Under the pieces are notes generated by a model, which was not told the DNA's origin, did not search any database, and saw only the letters and a list, made by a program, of their open reading frames with translations. Shown one piece after another: positions 5,547 to 5,638 of a DNA stretch of 5,638 bases. Every line of letters starts with the position of its first letter. Position 1 is the stretch's first letter. A program made the translations under genes and the position numbers. Source of the stretch: Syntrophaceae bacterium (GTDB lineage Bacteria; Desulfobacterota; SM23-61); the NCBI GenBank assembly GCA_003154025.1, contig PMCE01000159.1, forward strand, positions 393 to 6,030, in the 5' to 3' direction.

Positions 5547-5638
5547 GGAGTGGATGAGGGCGAGGCCCAGGGAGGCGGTGATCGGGGCCAGGTGCTGGGA
5601 GCGGAAGGCGGGGCCGTTGTCCACCTAGAGCTTGCGGG
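5547..5638 (-). pseudogene. Decayed DDE transposase (integrase-core) fragment
   Basis: Read on the minus strand from the window edge, the frame gives RKL, an amber stop (5625-5627), then VDNGPAFRSQHLAPITASLG and LALIHS. This is the conserved integrase-core segment around the second catalytic Asp (the D of VDNG), in transposases of the rve type where LYVDNG is usual. TAG therefore most simply replaces a Tyr codon. After HS the expected RPYRP.GKGKIER stretch with the catalytic Glu is missing, and the frame ends at TAG (5526-5528), so the homology breaks off at about 5547. The gene is broken by both a nonsense mutation and loss of its 3' part, and its 5' part lies outside the window. The exact insertion-sequence family (IS481- or IS3-like) cannot be fixed from 30 residues. 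No terminal inverted repeat was seen. Confidence 0.75.

Noticed and set aside
5371..5628. 85-codon + strand open frame at the right edge
   Set aside because: It is antisense to the transposase relic and has no motif or ribosome binding site.
3770..5638. Second copy of the tRNA-Lys 3' end as an att site
   Set aside because: I searched by eye for GGTTCGAGCCCCGCACGG-like sequence downstream and found none in the window.

Overview
The window looks like chromosomal DNA from a Gram-negative, anaerobe-type bacterium, most plausibly a deltaproteobacterium (Desulfobacterota in the wide sense). The clues are the tail of an outer-membrane beta-barrel protein, a GC-rich class V aminotransferase/purA pair, and several dispersed palindromes of kinds common in such genomes. 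The taxon is inferred from the look of the proteins and repeats; no search was possible. All recognisable intact genes are on the + strand.

Left part (1-3693). The 3' end of a beta-barrel gene closes with a strong intrinsic terminator. A repeat-bearing gap follows, then a good sigma70-type promoter leading into a class V (alanine/serine-glyoxylate type) aminotransferase. A MITE-like palindromic element about 160 bp long separates it from purA (adenylosuccinate synthetase, AMP branch of purine synthesis). After purA comes a long hairpin with a perfect 26-bp stem, whose T-tract touches the first base of the next gene. Lines sampled by hand in the two enzyme genes are 70-75% GC.

Middle (3694-3811). 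A complete tRNA-Lys(UUU) gene with encoded CCA, followed at once by its own intrinsic terminator.

Right part (3812-5638). Composition drops (two hand-counted panC lines are 45% and 47% GC). About 560 bases hold no recognisable gene. Then a promoter with a perfect TATAAT box and a strong ribosome binding site lead into panC (pantothenate synthetase), present here without panB or panD. After panC come about 275 unassigned bases and, at the right edge on the - strand, a decayed DDE transposase fragment with an in-frame amber stop. The composition change at a tRNA gene, the lone biosynthetic gene and the transposase relic together suggest acquired or rearranged DNA, but no integrase and no second att copy are visible.

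The enzymes serve separate housekeeping routes (amino-group transfer linked to glycine/serine/alanine, AMP synthesis, pantothenate/CoA) and do not form one system. I found no convincing undescribed multigene system. The most interesting material is non-coding: the hairpin fused to the tRNA 5' end, the MITE-like element ahead of purA, and the possible island boundary at tRNA-Lys.
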